From CAIOGO01 sp964447445 (GTDB taxonomy: Bacteria > Bipolaricaulota > Bipolaricaulia > UBA7950 > UBA9294): a DNA stretch of 27,999 nt. Both the position numbers and the translations under genes were made by a program. Location: contig CAYUSW010000034.1 in NCBI GenBank assembly GCA_964447445.1, positions 1-27,999 of the forward strand. The letters run 5' to 3'. The notes under the pieces were generated by a model that saw nothing but the letters and a program-made list of their open reading frames with translations, had not been told where the DNA came from and ran no database searches. Each line of letters starts with the position of its first letter. Position 1 is the first letter of the stretch. Shown here piece after piece: positions 15,684-23,384 of the stretch.

Positions 15684-17027
15684 GTGGACGAGAGTCGAGC
15701 CAAGGCCATCGGGTCGATGTGGAGAACGAGGACGGCGTCCGGGGTGACGGTCGACCCGACGCGTGCCGCCGTGGGCGCGATGGAGAACCTCGGCGTGGAC
15801 ATGAGCGTCGCGGCGGACCTGCTGCGCGAGGCCGAGGCTCTGTATGCCGGGCAGTCGTGGGGTCGCCTCGCCATGCTGCTGGCGCGCATCAACTCGATCG
15901 TGGCCGCAGCCATTCCTTCGGTTCGCCAGGGCGAACCGGCGACGTGGGGCGAGTACTGCTCCCGCATTCAAGGCCCAGTAACGCGGGGAGCCAAGGCACT
16001 GTCGCCCGAACAGACTGCGGACCGGGTGCGCGGAGCGTGGGTCGGTCAATGCATTGGGACGGCCCTCGGCGACCCCGTTGAGGGGTGGACGAGCGACGAA
16101 ATCGCGGCGCGGCACGCGCCCGTCACCGGGTACCTCACCCCGCCGAAAGTGGAGAACGACGACACGGCGTACCCGATCCTCGTCCTCCACGCGCTGGATG
16201 AGTACGGACCCTCCTTCACGAGCACGGACCTGGCGCTGGAGTGGGTCGCCCATCTTCCGTTGGCCTACACCGCGGAATGGGCGGCCATCGAGAACATCAA
16301 GAGCGGCATCTTGCCGCCGGAGAGCCGCTGGGCCCGCAATCCGTGCGGTGCCTGGGTCGGCGGGCAGATGCGAACCGCGATCCACGGACTCCTGGCGCCG
16401 CTGGCTCCCCAACGCGCGGCGGAACTCGCGTTTCGCGACGCCGTGATCTCCCACTTCCGCGAGGGGATGGACGGCGCGATCTACGCCGCCGTGCTGGCCA
16501 GCCTGGCCGCCGCGGGGCGACCGGCCGAGGATCTTCTCCGCGAGGCGCTTCGGTTCGTGCCGAGTCAAGGCGCGTTCGCCGGCATGGTCGAACAGAGCGT
16601 GGACGTCTGCCGCCGGCAGGGCGAGTGGCGGGGTGCGATGGAGGAGCTGCGGCCGGAACTCCTGCGCTACCACTGGATCCACACGATTCCCAACATCGCC
16701 TGCGTCGTCGTCGGACTCCTTCTCGGGGACGGGGACTTCGAGCGCGCGATCCTCACGACGCTCCAATGCGGCTACGACACCGATTGCACGACCGGGCAGG
16801 TCGGGGCCATCATGGGCGGCCTGCTCGGCTTCGAGGCGATTCCGGCGCGCTGGAGCGACCCGATCGGTGGGGCGCTCCGCTCGTACGTCGACGGATTCGA
16901 GGAGATCGGGTTCGACGAACTCGTCGCTTGGACCCTACGCTGGGGCACTCGGCTTGCGACCGGAGAAGGACTCCGGTGCCGCAACCCGCGACCCGAGGGG
17001 CTGATCTCTAAGGAGGGCGCTCTGTGA
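15684..17027 (+). CDS. ADP-ribosylglycohydrolase-family protein
   Basis: A protein of 447 aa from GTG 15684, chosen for the GGGAGGG ribosome site just upstream. The first ~110 residues have no motif I recognise. The catalytic domain then starts at GAWVGQCIGTALGDPVEGW. Magnesium-binding elements are ENDDTAY (N158, D159, D160, T161) and GYDTDCTTGQVGAIMGG (D365, D367), the two signatures of the ADP-ribosylglycohydrolase (DraG/ARH) fold. In catabolic operons beside a PfkB kinase, members of this family may act as nucleoside- or ribosyl-hydrolases, releasing a base and ribose. That fits the next gene, joined to it by a GTGA overlap. True protein de-ADP-ribosylation is the alternative. Confidence 0.87.
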   Translation: MDESRAKAIGSMWRTRTASGVTVDPTRAAVGAMENLGVDMSVAADLLREAEALYAGQSWGRLAMLLARINSIVAAAIPSVRQGEPATWGEYCSRIQGPVTRGAKALSPEQTADRVRGAWVGQCIGTALGDPVEGWTSDEIAARHAPVTGYLTPPKVENDDTAYPILVLHALDEYGPSFTSTDLALEWVAHLPLAYTAEWAAIENIKSGILPPESRWARNPCGAWVGGQMRTAIHGLLAPLAPQRAAELAFRDAVISHFREGMDGAIYAAVLASLAAAGRPAEDLLREALRFVPSQGAFAGMVEQSVDVCRRQGEWRGAMEELRPELLRYHWIHTIPNIACVVVGLLLGDGDFERAILTTLQCGYDTDCTTGQVGAIMGGLLGFEAIPARWSDPIGGALRSYVDGFEEIGFDELVAWTLRWGTRLATGEGLRCRNPRPEGLISKEGAL

Positions 17028-17920
17028 TCGTCGTGCTGGGAAGCGCCAACATGGACGTGGTCACGGAAGTGACTCGGATTCCGCGGCCCGGTGAGACCGT
17101 CCCTGGGAAGAGGATGTGCTACTACCCAGGCGGGAAGGGCGCGAACCAGGCTGTGGCTGCCGCGAGACTGGGCGCGTCGGTCTCGTTCCTCGGCATGGTG
17201 GGCGGCGACTCCTTCGGCGAGCGCTTGCTCGACGGCCTGCGAGCAGACGGAGTCGACGTGTCGGGGGTGGAGGTGGCAAGAGAGGAGACGACAGGGACAG
17301 CATCGATCTGGGTCGAGGAGAGCGGGGAGAACGCGATTGCCTGCGTCCCGGGAGCCAACGGGAGAGTGGACGAGCGCTACGTGGACCGTGTCTTGGCCCG
17401 CGTGGTTGCAGCCGACGTTCTGCTTCTCCAGCTGGAAATCTCGCTTGGCGCCGTCGCCCATCTGCTGGGACGCCTGAAACGGCCACGGCCGCTCGTCATC
17501 CTCGATCCTGCGCCGGCGCAGGATCTGTCGGGGCTGCCGCTCTCGCGGATCGACATCCTGACGCCGAACCGCACCGAACTTAGGACGCTGGCAAAGACGG
17601 ACGACATGGAATCGGCAGCGCGCAGCCTGCTCCGCTCCGGTGTCGGCGGTGTCATCTGCAAGGCCGGCGCCGACGGTGCGTTCTGGTTTGGCGAGACGGT
17701 CTCCCACATCCCCGCGCTGCCCGTGCGGGTCGTCGATACGACGGCGGCAGGCGACGCGTTCAACGGGGCGTTGGCCTGTGCGGTGCTGGAGCGTCCCATG
17801 CTCGAGGCCATCCGCTGGGCCAACGCCGCCGGAGGCCTTGCCGCATCGAGGGCCGGCGCGCAGCCTTCGCTGCCGTATCGAGCCGACGTCGATCGGCTAT
17901 GCGGGCGCGCGTCATCCTAG
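17024..17920 (+). CDS. Ribokinase-like carbohydrate kinase (PfkB family)
   Basis: A protein of 298 aa from GTG 17024, with an AAGGAGG ribosome site and a GTGA overlap with the previous stop. Ribokinase signatures are clear: GSANMDVVTEVTRIPRPGET at the start, YYPGGKGANQAVAAARLGA near residues 35-52, GGDSFGERL, LTPNRTEL in the middle, and the anion-hole/catalytic DTTAAGDAFNG with D244 as the base. It should phosphorylate ribose or a similar sugar with ATP. After an ARH-family hydrolase, the simplest reading is that the sugar released from a nucleoside is trapped as ribose 5-phosphate. Nucleoside kinase activity within PfkB is an alternative. This is the last gene of the + strand operon. Its stop overlaps the converging hydantoinase stop by four bases (CTAG). 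Confidence 0.92.
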   Translation: MIVVLGSANMDVVTEVTRIPRPGETVPGKRMCYYPGGKGANQAVAAARLGASVSFLGMVGGDSFGERLLDGLRADGVDVSGVEVAREETTGTASIWVEESGENAIACVPGANGRVDERYVDRVLARVVAADVLLLQLEISLGAVAHLLGRLKRPRPLVILDPAPAQDLSGLPLSRIDILTPNRTELRTLAKTDDMESAARSLLRSGVGGVICKAGADGAFWFGETVSHIPALPVRVVDTTAAGDAFNGALACAVLERPMLEAIRWANAAGGLAASRAGAQPSLPYRADVDRLCGRASS

Positions 17921-19284
17921 GCTGCGGCTCGGGGCACGAAGCGCCCCCAACCGGGTTCCGTAGGGAACTCGCCATCGGCCCAGACGACACGCCCGCGCAC
18001 AAGAGTCTGCCGGACGGCGCCGCGCCCGCGATACCCTTCGTACGGCGAGAAGTCGATGTTCCCGTGGAGGTCCTGGGCGCGGATCGTCCAGTTCTTCTCG
18101 GGGTCGAGGAGAGCGAGGTCTGCGTCGGCGCCGGGTTCGATCGCCCCCTTCCGCGGCGCGAGGCCGAAGATGCGCGCCGGCCTCTCGCACAGAGTGCGGA
18201 CAAGCCAGGCGAGAGAGAGACCGCGGGTGACCACGCCTTCACTGTAGAGGAGCGGCAGCAGGGTCTCGACGCCCGGCAGGCCGCACGGGACGTCTAGGAC
18301 GTCGTCCCCGCTCGCCTTGTCCGCGCGGGCGAAGGGGCAATGATCCGTGGCGACGGTGTCGATCGAGCCCTCGCTCAGGGCTGCCCACAACGCCGACGAG
18401 TCTTCGATGCGACGGAGAGGCGGGATAACGCTGTACTGACGTGCGTCCGCCTCCGTGTAGGCCTGTTCGCTGAGGAGAAGGTAGTGCGGACAGGTCTCCG
18501 CCGTCACGGGCAAGCCTCGTCCCTTCGCGCGGCGAACTGCGTCCACTGCCGCGGCGGTGCTGAGATGGGCGAAGTGGACGCGGACCCGAGCGGCCTCTGC
18601 GAGTTCGGACACCCACGAAACTGCCGCGGCCTCGCTCTCCGGCGGACGACTCCGCGGTAGACTCCGCATGAGAGAGCGCGCTTGGGGGGGCAGCGTTTCA
18701 GTAGCCGCCCGGATGAGGTCAGGATCCTCCGCATGCACCATCGCGACGCCTCCGGCCGAGGCGATGGCGCGAAACGCTTCGGAGAGCTCACGCCGAGAAG
18801 AACGTTCCGCGTAGACCGTGTAGAACTTGAAGCTTGGGACGCCTGCAGCGACCGCGTCGGCGATCTCGCTCGTGCGGTCGGCTCGCCATCCAGCGATCTC
18901 CGCGTGGAGTCCGAAGTCGACGACAGCGAGGCGCGCGGTCGAGATGCGCGCCCGGACGTGTTCGGCCAGCGGCCATCCGGGGCGGTGGACTGTGAAGTCG
19001 AGGATCGTCGTCACGCCCCCCGCCGCTGCCGCCTTCGTGCCGGACTCGAACGTGTCGCGTGACGAGAGGCCGAACGCGGGGGCCTCCATGTGGGTGTGTC
19101 CGTCGATGACCCCGGGGAGCACCCACAAGCTTCGGGCGTCGACAATCCGAGCGCCGGCCAGATGAGCGCCAAGGCGTGCGATGCGGCCGTCGTCGATCCC
19201 AAGATCCGCTTCGACCAGCTCGCCGCGCCACCAGACGCGCCCTCCGGCAATCACCGTGTCGTGACGTGTTCGAACGCCTGCCAT
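17917..19284 (-). CDS. Hydantoinase/dihydropyrimidinase-family amidohydrolase
   Basis: A protein of 455 aa on the minus strand from ATG 19284. It is a cyclic amidohydrolase with a binuclear metal centre: H63/H65 in DGHTHME, K153 (in PSFKFYTVY) as the lysine that is carboxylated in this family, HAED and HFAHLST histidines, and the aspartate in ATDHCPF. The C-terminal strand DLALLDPEKNWTI and the NIDFSPYEG segment resemble allantoinase, dihydroorotase and hydantoinase. The reaction is probably reversible opening of a hydantoin, dihydropyrimidine or allantoin ring. Its function fits the deaminases and PreA-like protein of the facing operon although it is transcribed separately. The overlap with the kinase gene is only at the two stop codons. 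Confidence 0.9.
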   Translation of the reverse strand: MAGVRTRHDTVIAGGRVWWRGELVEADLGIDDGRIARLGAHLAGARIVDARSLWVLPGVIDGHTHMEAPAFGLSSRDTFESGTKAAAAGGVTTILDFTVHRPGWPLAEHVRARISTARLAVVDFGLHAEIAGWRADRTSEIADAVAAGVPSFKFYTVYAERSSRRELSEAFRAIASAGGVAMVHAEDPDLIRAATETLPPQARSLMRSLPRSRPPESEAAAVSWVSELAEAARVRVHFAHLSTAAAVDAVRRAKGRGLPVTAETCPHYLLLSEQAYTEADARQYSVIPPLRRIEDSSALWAALSEGSIDTVATDHCPFARADKASGDDVLDVPCGLPGVETLLPLLYSEGVVTRGLSLAWLVRTLCERPARIFGLAPRKGAIEPGADADLALLDPEKNWTIRAQDLHGNIDFSPYEGYRGRGAVRQTLVRGRVVWADGEFPTEPGWGRFVPRAAA

Positions 19285-19441
19285 TGTCGATCCATCCTAG
19301 CTCGTTCTCGGCTCCAAGAGCGTTTCCCGCCCGCGCGGTCTTCACGCGTTTCCGGAATCGCCCCCGTCCTGCGGAACCAGACTGCGGCTAGGCTGTACAT
19401 TGAGGAGGCGGCGATGAAGCGCCGCGTTGCGGGAGGATACG

Positions 19442-20803
19442 ATGCGAAGACTCTACTACGCCCTGACCTTGCTGGGTCTACTGGCTGCGGCGTTCGCTCT
19501 TAGCGGCTGCGACGAGCTCTGGCCCCTGCGGGCCGAGATCACGATCCTCGGCGGAGCGACGGGATACGCTCCGCTTGCCGTGCAGTTTGCGGACACGTCT
19601 GTCGGGCCGATCCTGTCGCGTGCGTGGGACTTCGGAGACCCTGCGAGCGGGGCGAGCAACTCATCGACTCTGGAATCCCCGATGCACACCTACTGGGAGA
19701 ACGGAATCTACACCGTGGCGCTCGTGGTGTACGGCCCCGAGGGTCGCTCAAGTCGTGCCACGGTCAGCCTCAACGTGAGCAATCCCCCACCGGTTGCTGC
19801 ACTCGAGGCAACGCCCGATCACGGCCGAGCTCCGCTGACCGTGTCGTTCGATCTATCGTCTTCGCACGACCCCGCGGGCATCGTCCCGACTCCCTCGGGG
19901 TCGATCGTCCTCTACAGCCTTGACTTCGGAGACGGCTCCGCGCCGACGACGGGCACCGACCTCGAGGCTCCGGTCAGCCACACCTACGCGACGCCCGGCC
20001 GCCGCAGCGCGACGCTCACCGTGGTCGACAACGATGGAGCCGCCGCGAGCGCGGTGCATCCAGTGACCGTGGAAGGGAGCGTCTCTTCGATCGAGTCTCC
20101 CGGGCCCGACCCGGTGGGGCTTACCTACGACGGGTCGTCGTTGTGGGTCAGCGACTCGACAGCGAAGCGCATCTACAAGGTGCGACCGGCGGACGGCGTC
20201 GTCCTGATTGCGTTCGACGCGCCCGGTGGCACGGCCGAGCTGCTTGACGCGACAGAGAAGGGCATCGTTCCGGATCCCCAGCCCGTAGGCACGCCCGCGG
20301 GACTCGCCTGGCAGGACGGAGCGCTGTGGGTTGCGTGCACCTCGGACGGGAGGCTCTACAAGGTAGATCCCAACGTGCCGACGACCGACCCGTCGCACGT
20401 CCTGTCCGTGATCGAGAGCACCGACTTCGCGCCCTTTGGCCTCGCCTATGGGGGCGGAGCGCTGTGGGTCAGCGACCTCGGCCGCGGGCGCATCTTCAAG
20501 GTCAATCCCTGGACGGCCGCCGTGCTTGCATCCATCCCCGCGCCGGGCATCGTGCCGTTGGAGGTCGAAGCGAAGGGCATCGTGCCTGTCGCGCCGACCG
20601 GTCTCGCATGGGCCAACGGAAGCTTGTGGGTTACGGCTGGCGTGGAGCTCCTGCGCATCGACCCCGCCACGGGTGCGGTGCTCGCCTCGACGACGGCTCC
20701 AGGCTCGACTCCGGCGGGCCTCGCCTTCGACGGCCTCCACCTGTGGGTCTGCGACCCGAACGGCACGGAACCAGGCCGGATGGATCGACTCGTCGTGCCC
20801 TAG
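19442..20803 (+). CDS. Lipoprotein with two PKD domains and beta-propeller-like repeats
   Basis: A protein of 453 aa. ATG 19442 is chosen for the GGGAGGA ribosome site at 19431-19437 and because it gives a proper lipoprotein signal peptide: basic MRR, a hydrophobic core, and a lipobox LSGC with C23 as the lipidated residue. Two PKD domains follow (about 33-118 and 119-215), the first with the WDFGD signature and the second with LDFGDGS, both ending in HTY. The rest is repeats of the type P-x-GLAW-x-x-G-x-LWV then K-V-D-P, at least five of them, like NHL/YVTN blades. The motif GIVP recurs four times between units. The protein is probably extracytoplasmic and binds protein or carbohydrate. No catalytic residues recognised. 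Confidence 0.85.
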   Translation: MRRLYYALTLLGLLAAAFALSGCDELWPLRAEITILGGATGYAPLAVQFADTSVGPILSRAWDFGDPASGASNSSTLESPMHTYWENGIYTVALVVYGPEGRSSRATVSLNVSNPPPVAALEATPDHGRAPLTVSFDLSSSHDPAGIVPTPSGSIVLYSLDFGDGSAPTTGTDLEAPVSHTYATPGRRSATLTVVDNDGAAASAVHPVTVEGSVSSIESPGPDPVGLTYDGSSLWVSDSTAKRIYKVRPADGVVLIAFDAPGGTAELLDATEKGIVPDPQPVGTPAGLAWQDGALWVACTSDGRLYKVDPNVPTTDPSHVLSVIESTDFAPFGLAYGGGALWVSDLGRGRIFKVNPWTAAVLASIPAPGIVPLEVEAKGIVPVAPTGLAWANGSLWVTAGVELLRIDPATGAVLASTTAPGSTPAGLAFDGLHLWVCDPNGTEPGRMDRLVVP

Positions 20804-20817
20804 AGGGCGAGAGCGCC

Positions 20818-20837
20818 GCGTCCCCGATCCGGGGCGC
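20818..20837 (+). terminator. Weak GC-rich hairpin after the lipoprotein gene
   Basis: CCCCG at 20822-20826 pairs with CGGGG at 20830-20834 around a three-base loop, and GCG at 20818-20820 can extend the stem with CGC at 20835-20837 across a one-base bulge. It lies 14 bases after the stop codon. No run of T follows, so it is at best a weak or factor-dependent terminator. Confidence 0.3.
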
Positions 20838-20921
20838 AGTGTGACTGAGGCCTTGTCGGACTTGTGGTTTCGCCGCAGGACGTCGGGCGCGGAGGCGACC
20901 ATCTCTAGGGATTCCCTGGAC

Positions 20922-20935
20922 CATCCATGTGGATG
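20922..20935. promoter_or_regulatory. Palindrome upstream of the RHH promoter (candidate operator 1)
   Basis: CATCCA-TG-TGGATG is a perfect inverted repeat with six-base arms ending directly before the -35 box. Its CATCC-N4-GGATG core recurs at 20972-20987. Ribbon-helix-helix regulators bind short palindromes of this kind, often in their own promoter, so this is a candidate operator for the gene at 21175. Confidence 0.5.
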
Positions 20936-20964
20936 TTGACAAACATAGCCGGCATGGCTATAGT
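20936..20964 (+). promoter_or_regulatory. Sigma70-type promoter for the small ORF and RHH regulator
   Basis: TTGACA (20936-20941) and TATAGT (20959-20964) are separated by exactly 17 bases. The -35 box is perfect and the -10 box differs from TATAAT at one position. It lies about 40 bases upstream of the ATG at 21006 and is the clearest promoter in the window. Confidence 0.75.
20945..20961. promoter_or_regulatory. Palindrome within the promoter spacer and -10 box (candidate operator 2)
   Basis: ATAGCC-GGCAT-GGCTAT, six-base arms with a five-base centre, covers the spacer and the first bases of the -10 box. Its sequence differs from the two flanking CATCC-type palindromes. A protein bound here would block RNA polymerase. 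Confidence 0.4.
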
Positions 20965-20971
20965 GGGATCG

Positions 20972-20987
20972 CCATCCGCTTGGATGG
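20972..20987. promoter_or_regulatory. Palindrome downstream of the promoter (candidate operator 3)
   Basis: CCATCC-GCTT-GGATGG, six-base perfect arms, lies just after the predicted transcription start. It repeats the CATCC-N4-GGATG core seen at 20922-20935, with centres 51 bases apart. It could be a second operator, or a short 5' UTR hairpin. Confidence 0.5.
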
Positions 20988-21005
20988 TAAAGAGAAGGAG
21001 GAGAG

Positions 21006-21116
21006 ATGGCGATCACATTCGATCTCGAGGTCGGCCCGGTGAAGATCGTCCTGAGGGGCACGAAGAGAGACGGAGATCCGACGCTTCTTGTCGCCGTCCG
21101 ACCCGGCGCGCAGTGA
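21006..21116 (+). CDS. Small ORF of 36 residues ahead of the RHH regulator
   Basis: ATG 21006 follows a strong GAAGGAGGAG ribosome site and lies directly downstream of the promoter at 20936-20964. The product begins MAITFDLEVGPVKIVLRG and ends VRPGAQ, alternating hydrophobic and charged residues like two or three beta strands. It has no signal peptide, membrane segment or recognised motif. The RHH gene starts 58 bases after its stop, so the two are probably cotranscribed. Function unknown. A small partner or antitoxin-like protein is possible, but nothing in the sequence shows it. Confidence 0.5.
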   Translation: MAITFDLEVGPVKIVLRGTKRDGDPTLLVAVRPGAQ

Positions 21117-21174
21117 GGCGAGAGGCAGCGCCGCTGGAGCTCAGGCTCGGGTTTCGCAAGAAAGGAGACACGTC

Positions 21175-21585
21175 ATGTCCGACACGGAGAAGATCACGAT
21201 CAACCTCGGAGCAGTGGACCTCGGGAAGATCGACCTCCTCGTAGATCAGGGGCTCTACTCAAATCGCACGGATCTCATCCGTACGGCGATCCGCAATCAG
21301 CTCGAGCGACACGGCGAGGTCGTCGAGCAGGCCGTCACTCGCCGCGAGATGACGGTCGGGGTTCTCGTGCACTGCGCGAACGATCTCGAGGAGCAGAAAC
21401 GGCGCGGCCGCAAACTGCGGCTCGGCGTGGTGGGGATGCTCGTCCTCACGAGCGACGTGACGCCGGAGCTGGCGAGCGAGACGATCGAAGCGATCGACCT
21501 GTTCGGCGTCTTTCGCGCCAGTCCGGCGGTCAAGGAAGCGCTCGCCGGTCGCGTGAGGCAGTTCGCGACGCTCTACAATCGCTGA
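21175..21585 (+). CDS. Ribbon-helix-helix (CopG-like) transcriptional regulator
   Basis: A protein of 136 aa with an AAAGGAG ribosome site before ATG 21175. Residues 5-45 form a ribbon-helix-helix DNA-binding domain: KITINLGAVDLGKIDLLV, where the strand contacts DNA, then YSNRTDLIRTAIRNQLERH, where NRTDxIRTAIRNQL is the typical helical part. The remaining 90 residues (VLVHCANDLEE ... VTPELASETIEAIDLFGVFRASPAVKEAL) are a C-terminal domain seen in other CopG-type proteins. It lacks the histidine-rich nickel site of NikR. It is probably a dimeric repressor that acts on its own promoter through the CATCC palindromes at 20922-20935 and 20972-20987. The effector is unknown. Confidence 0.85.
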   Translation: MSDTEKITINLGAVDLGKIDLLVDQGLYSNRTDLIRTAIRNQLERHGEVVEQAVTRREMTVGVLVHCANDLEEQKRRGRKLRLGVVGMLVLTSDVTPELASETIEAIDLFGVFRASPAVKEALAGRVRQFATLYNR

Positions 21586-21608
21586 GCGCGTCAGGGGCTC
21601 GCGCCGCG

Positions 21609-23384
21609 TCAGGCGTCGTGCGCACGCTCGCGCGATCGCGCCGCGAACTGCTCGATGAGGGCGCGGAGGTCCTCCGCATCGATCTTCCCGAGAGGGCTCG
21701 GTGTGTCGCAGATCCTCTGCGGAATGCGGAGGGCGTCCGGCGAGAAGCCGTGCCGAAGCTTGAACTGCCATTTCCGCCAGTAGATGTCCCTGCCCAGGTG
21801 CAGGAGGCGGTCCTTGTCCGCTTCGATGCCGGCGCAGGCCAGCGCGTCGCGCACAACGTCCGGCGTGTAGAGCGCGCGACCGAAGAAGCAGACGACGAGA
21901 CTGGCAAGGACCTGCCGCCACACCTCCTCGTCCACGATCTCGTCAAGGATTCCATCAGCCAGGGCTGGAAGTCCGGCCGCGAGCCGCTTCTGGTCGATCG
22001 AGTAGCCCGCGTTGTCGAGGTGGCTGTGTCGCGCCCCCATGAGAAACCCGAGGTACGCGGCGGGTCCCGTGTGGTATCCCGCCATCTCGTTCCCTCCGAA
22101 CGCGAGGGCGAAGTCCTGGCCGCCGTAGGACTTGGCAGCGGCATCGACGCCGCGCGCCATGGCGCGGAAGAGGTCGGTCGGCTGAGACACGAGCCGACGA
22201 GCTGCGTCGCGGTATGCGCCCGCGTTGCCCCATGCGAGCGGGATGTAGTCAAGATCTGCGTCGGACAGCAGCCCGCGCTCGCGAGCCTCCGTGGCCCATG
22301 CGAGGACGACGCCGGTTGAGATGGCATCCAGGCCCTGCGCCTCGACCTCGTCCAAGAGCAGGAGAAGCGCGGCGGGATCCGCGACACCGAGGAGGCTTCC
22401 CAGCGCGTAGAGGAGTTCGTAGTCGTACCCGAGCATCGAGGTCTTGTAGAAGTAGGGTTCGCTCGGGTGCGGCGTGCGCAGCGCGGCCAAGTGGATGCAC
22501 GCCACCGGGCAGTGGGTGCAGGCAAGACGTCGTCCGAGGAAGTGCTCGGCCATCGACTCACCCGAGATGGCTGCCGAGCCTTCAAAGCGAGCCTCGCGGA
22601 GGTTCCGGGTGGGGAGGGCCCCGAGCTCGTTGAGTGGCAGGATGTTCATCGCCGTTCCGAGGTCGTGGTACTTCTTCATGGCCGAGGACTTCGTGGCGGC
22701 CGCGTACAGCGCATCGTAGACGCGGCGATACGAGACGGGATCCGCGACCGGCAGGGCGCGCCGGCCGACGATCACCATCGCTTTGAGTTGCTTGCTGCCG
22801 AAGACCGCGCCGAGCCCGAGTCGCCCGAAGTGGCGGTACGTCTCGGTAATCACGCCGGCGTACGAGACCCGCTTCTCCCCCGCGGGCCCGATACGCAGGA
22901 TCGACCGGTGACCGGTGCCCGTCTCGCGCTCGCGCAACACGCGGCCCACGGTGGCGCTTGACTGGAGGCCCCAGAGGGCCGAGGCGTCGCGAAAGTGAAC
23001 GCGCTCTCCATCAATCACCAGGTAGATCGGGCGCTGACTCGCGCCGTGAAGGACGATGGCCCCGTAGCCTGCGAGGCGTATGGCTGCGGCGCTGCGGCCG
23101 CCGGCGTGAGACTCTCCGAGGTTGCCCGTGTGCGGCGACTTGAACATCGCAACCGTCTTGGATGCGAGCGGAAAGAGGCCGACGAGCGGCCCGACGGCGA
23201 ACACGACTGGATTCTCCGGACCCAGGGGTTCGGCGCCCGGCGGGCACTCCTCTTCGAGAAGGCGGATGGCGAGACCCGCTCCGCCGAGCGACGCCTCGAC
23301 GAGATCGACGCGCTGTGCGATCTCGTACCGCTGCTCCGTGAGGTCGATATGGAGAATGCGCGCCAGGGGATCAGCTGGCAGCAT
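21609..23384 (-). CDS. Aldehyde:ferredoxin oxidoreductase 3 (YdhV/BamB-like branch)
   Basis: A protein of 591 aa from ATG 23384, overlapping the ferredoxin gene by 14 bases. N-terminal domain blocks are ILHIDLTEQRY, LGGAGLAIRLL, FKSPHTGNLGESHAGGRSA, RIGPAGEKRVSYAG and GLGAVFGSKQLKA. The 4Fe-4S ligands C289, C292 and C296 lie in CTHCPVAC. C499 is the fourth, but the usual DxxGxC motif reads ASLVVC here, with Asp and Gly replaced. The ESHAGGRSA block and this change place it in a different branch from the two AORs at 5660-9426, closer to AORs that work with a dedicated ferredoxin subunit. A tungsten or molybdenum bis-pterin enzyme oxidising an aldehyde, or reducing a carboxylate, is expected. 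Confidence 0.9.
   Translation of the reverse strand: MLPADPLARILHIDLTEQRYEIAQRVDLVEASLGGAGLAIRLLEEECPPGAEPLGPENPVVFAVGPLVGLFPLASKTVAMFKSPHTGNLGESHAGGRSAAAIRLAGYGAIVLHGASQRPIYLVIDGERVHFRDASALWGLQSSATVGRVLRERETGTGHRSILRIGPAGEKRVSYAGVITETYRHFGRLGLGAVFGSKQLKAMVIVGRRALPVADPVSYRRVYDALYAAATKSSAMKKYHDLGTAMNILPLNELGALPTRNLREARFEGSAAISGESMAEHFLGRRLACTHCPVACIHLAALRTPHPSEPYFYKTSMLGYDYELLYALGSLLGVADPAALLLLLDEVEAQGLDAISTGVVLAWATEARERGLLSDADLDYIPLAWGNAGAYRDAARRLVSQPTDLFRAMARGVDAAAKSYGGQDFALAFGGNEMAGYHTGPAAYLGFLMGARHSHLDNAGYSIDQKRLAAGLPALADGILDEIVDEEVWRQVLASLVVCFFGRALYTPDVVRDALACAGIEADKDRLLHLGRDIYWRKWQFKLRHGFSPDALRIPQRICDTPSPLGKIDAEDLRALIEQFAARSRERAHDA

Noticed and set aside
19414..19503. 29-codon ORF with GAGGAGG upstream, overlapping the lipoprotein start in another frame
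   Set aside because: It overlaps a well-supported start with its own ribosome site and shows no promoter or coupling arrangement; it may be a chance frame, although a leader role is not excluded.
21587..21613. Nine-base direct repeat CGCGTCAGG at the convergent end of the RHH and AOR 3 genes
   Set aside because: Short, GC-rich, and the second copy lies partly in the AOR 3 coding end; no hairpin with a T-run and no sign of an attachment site.
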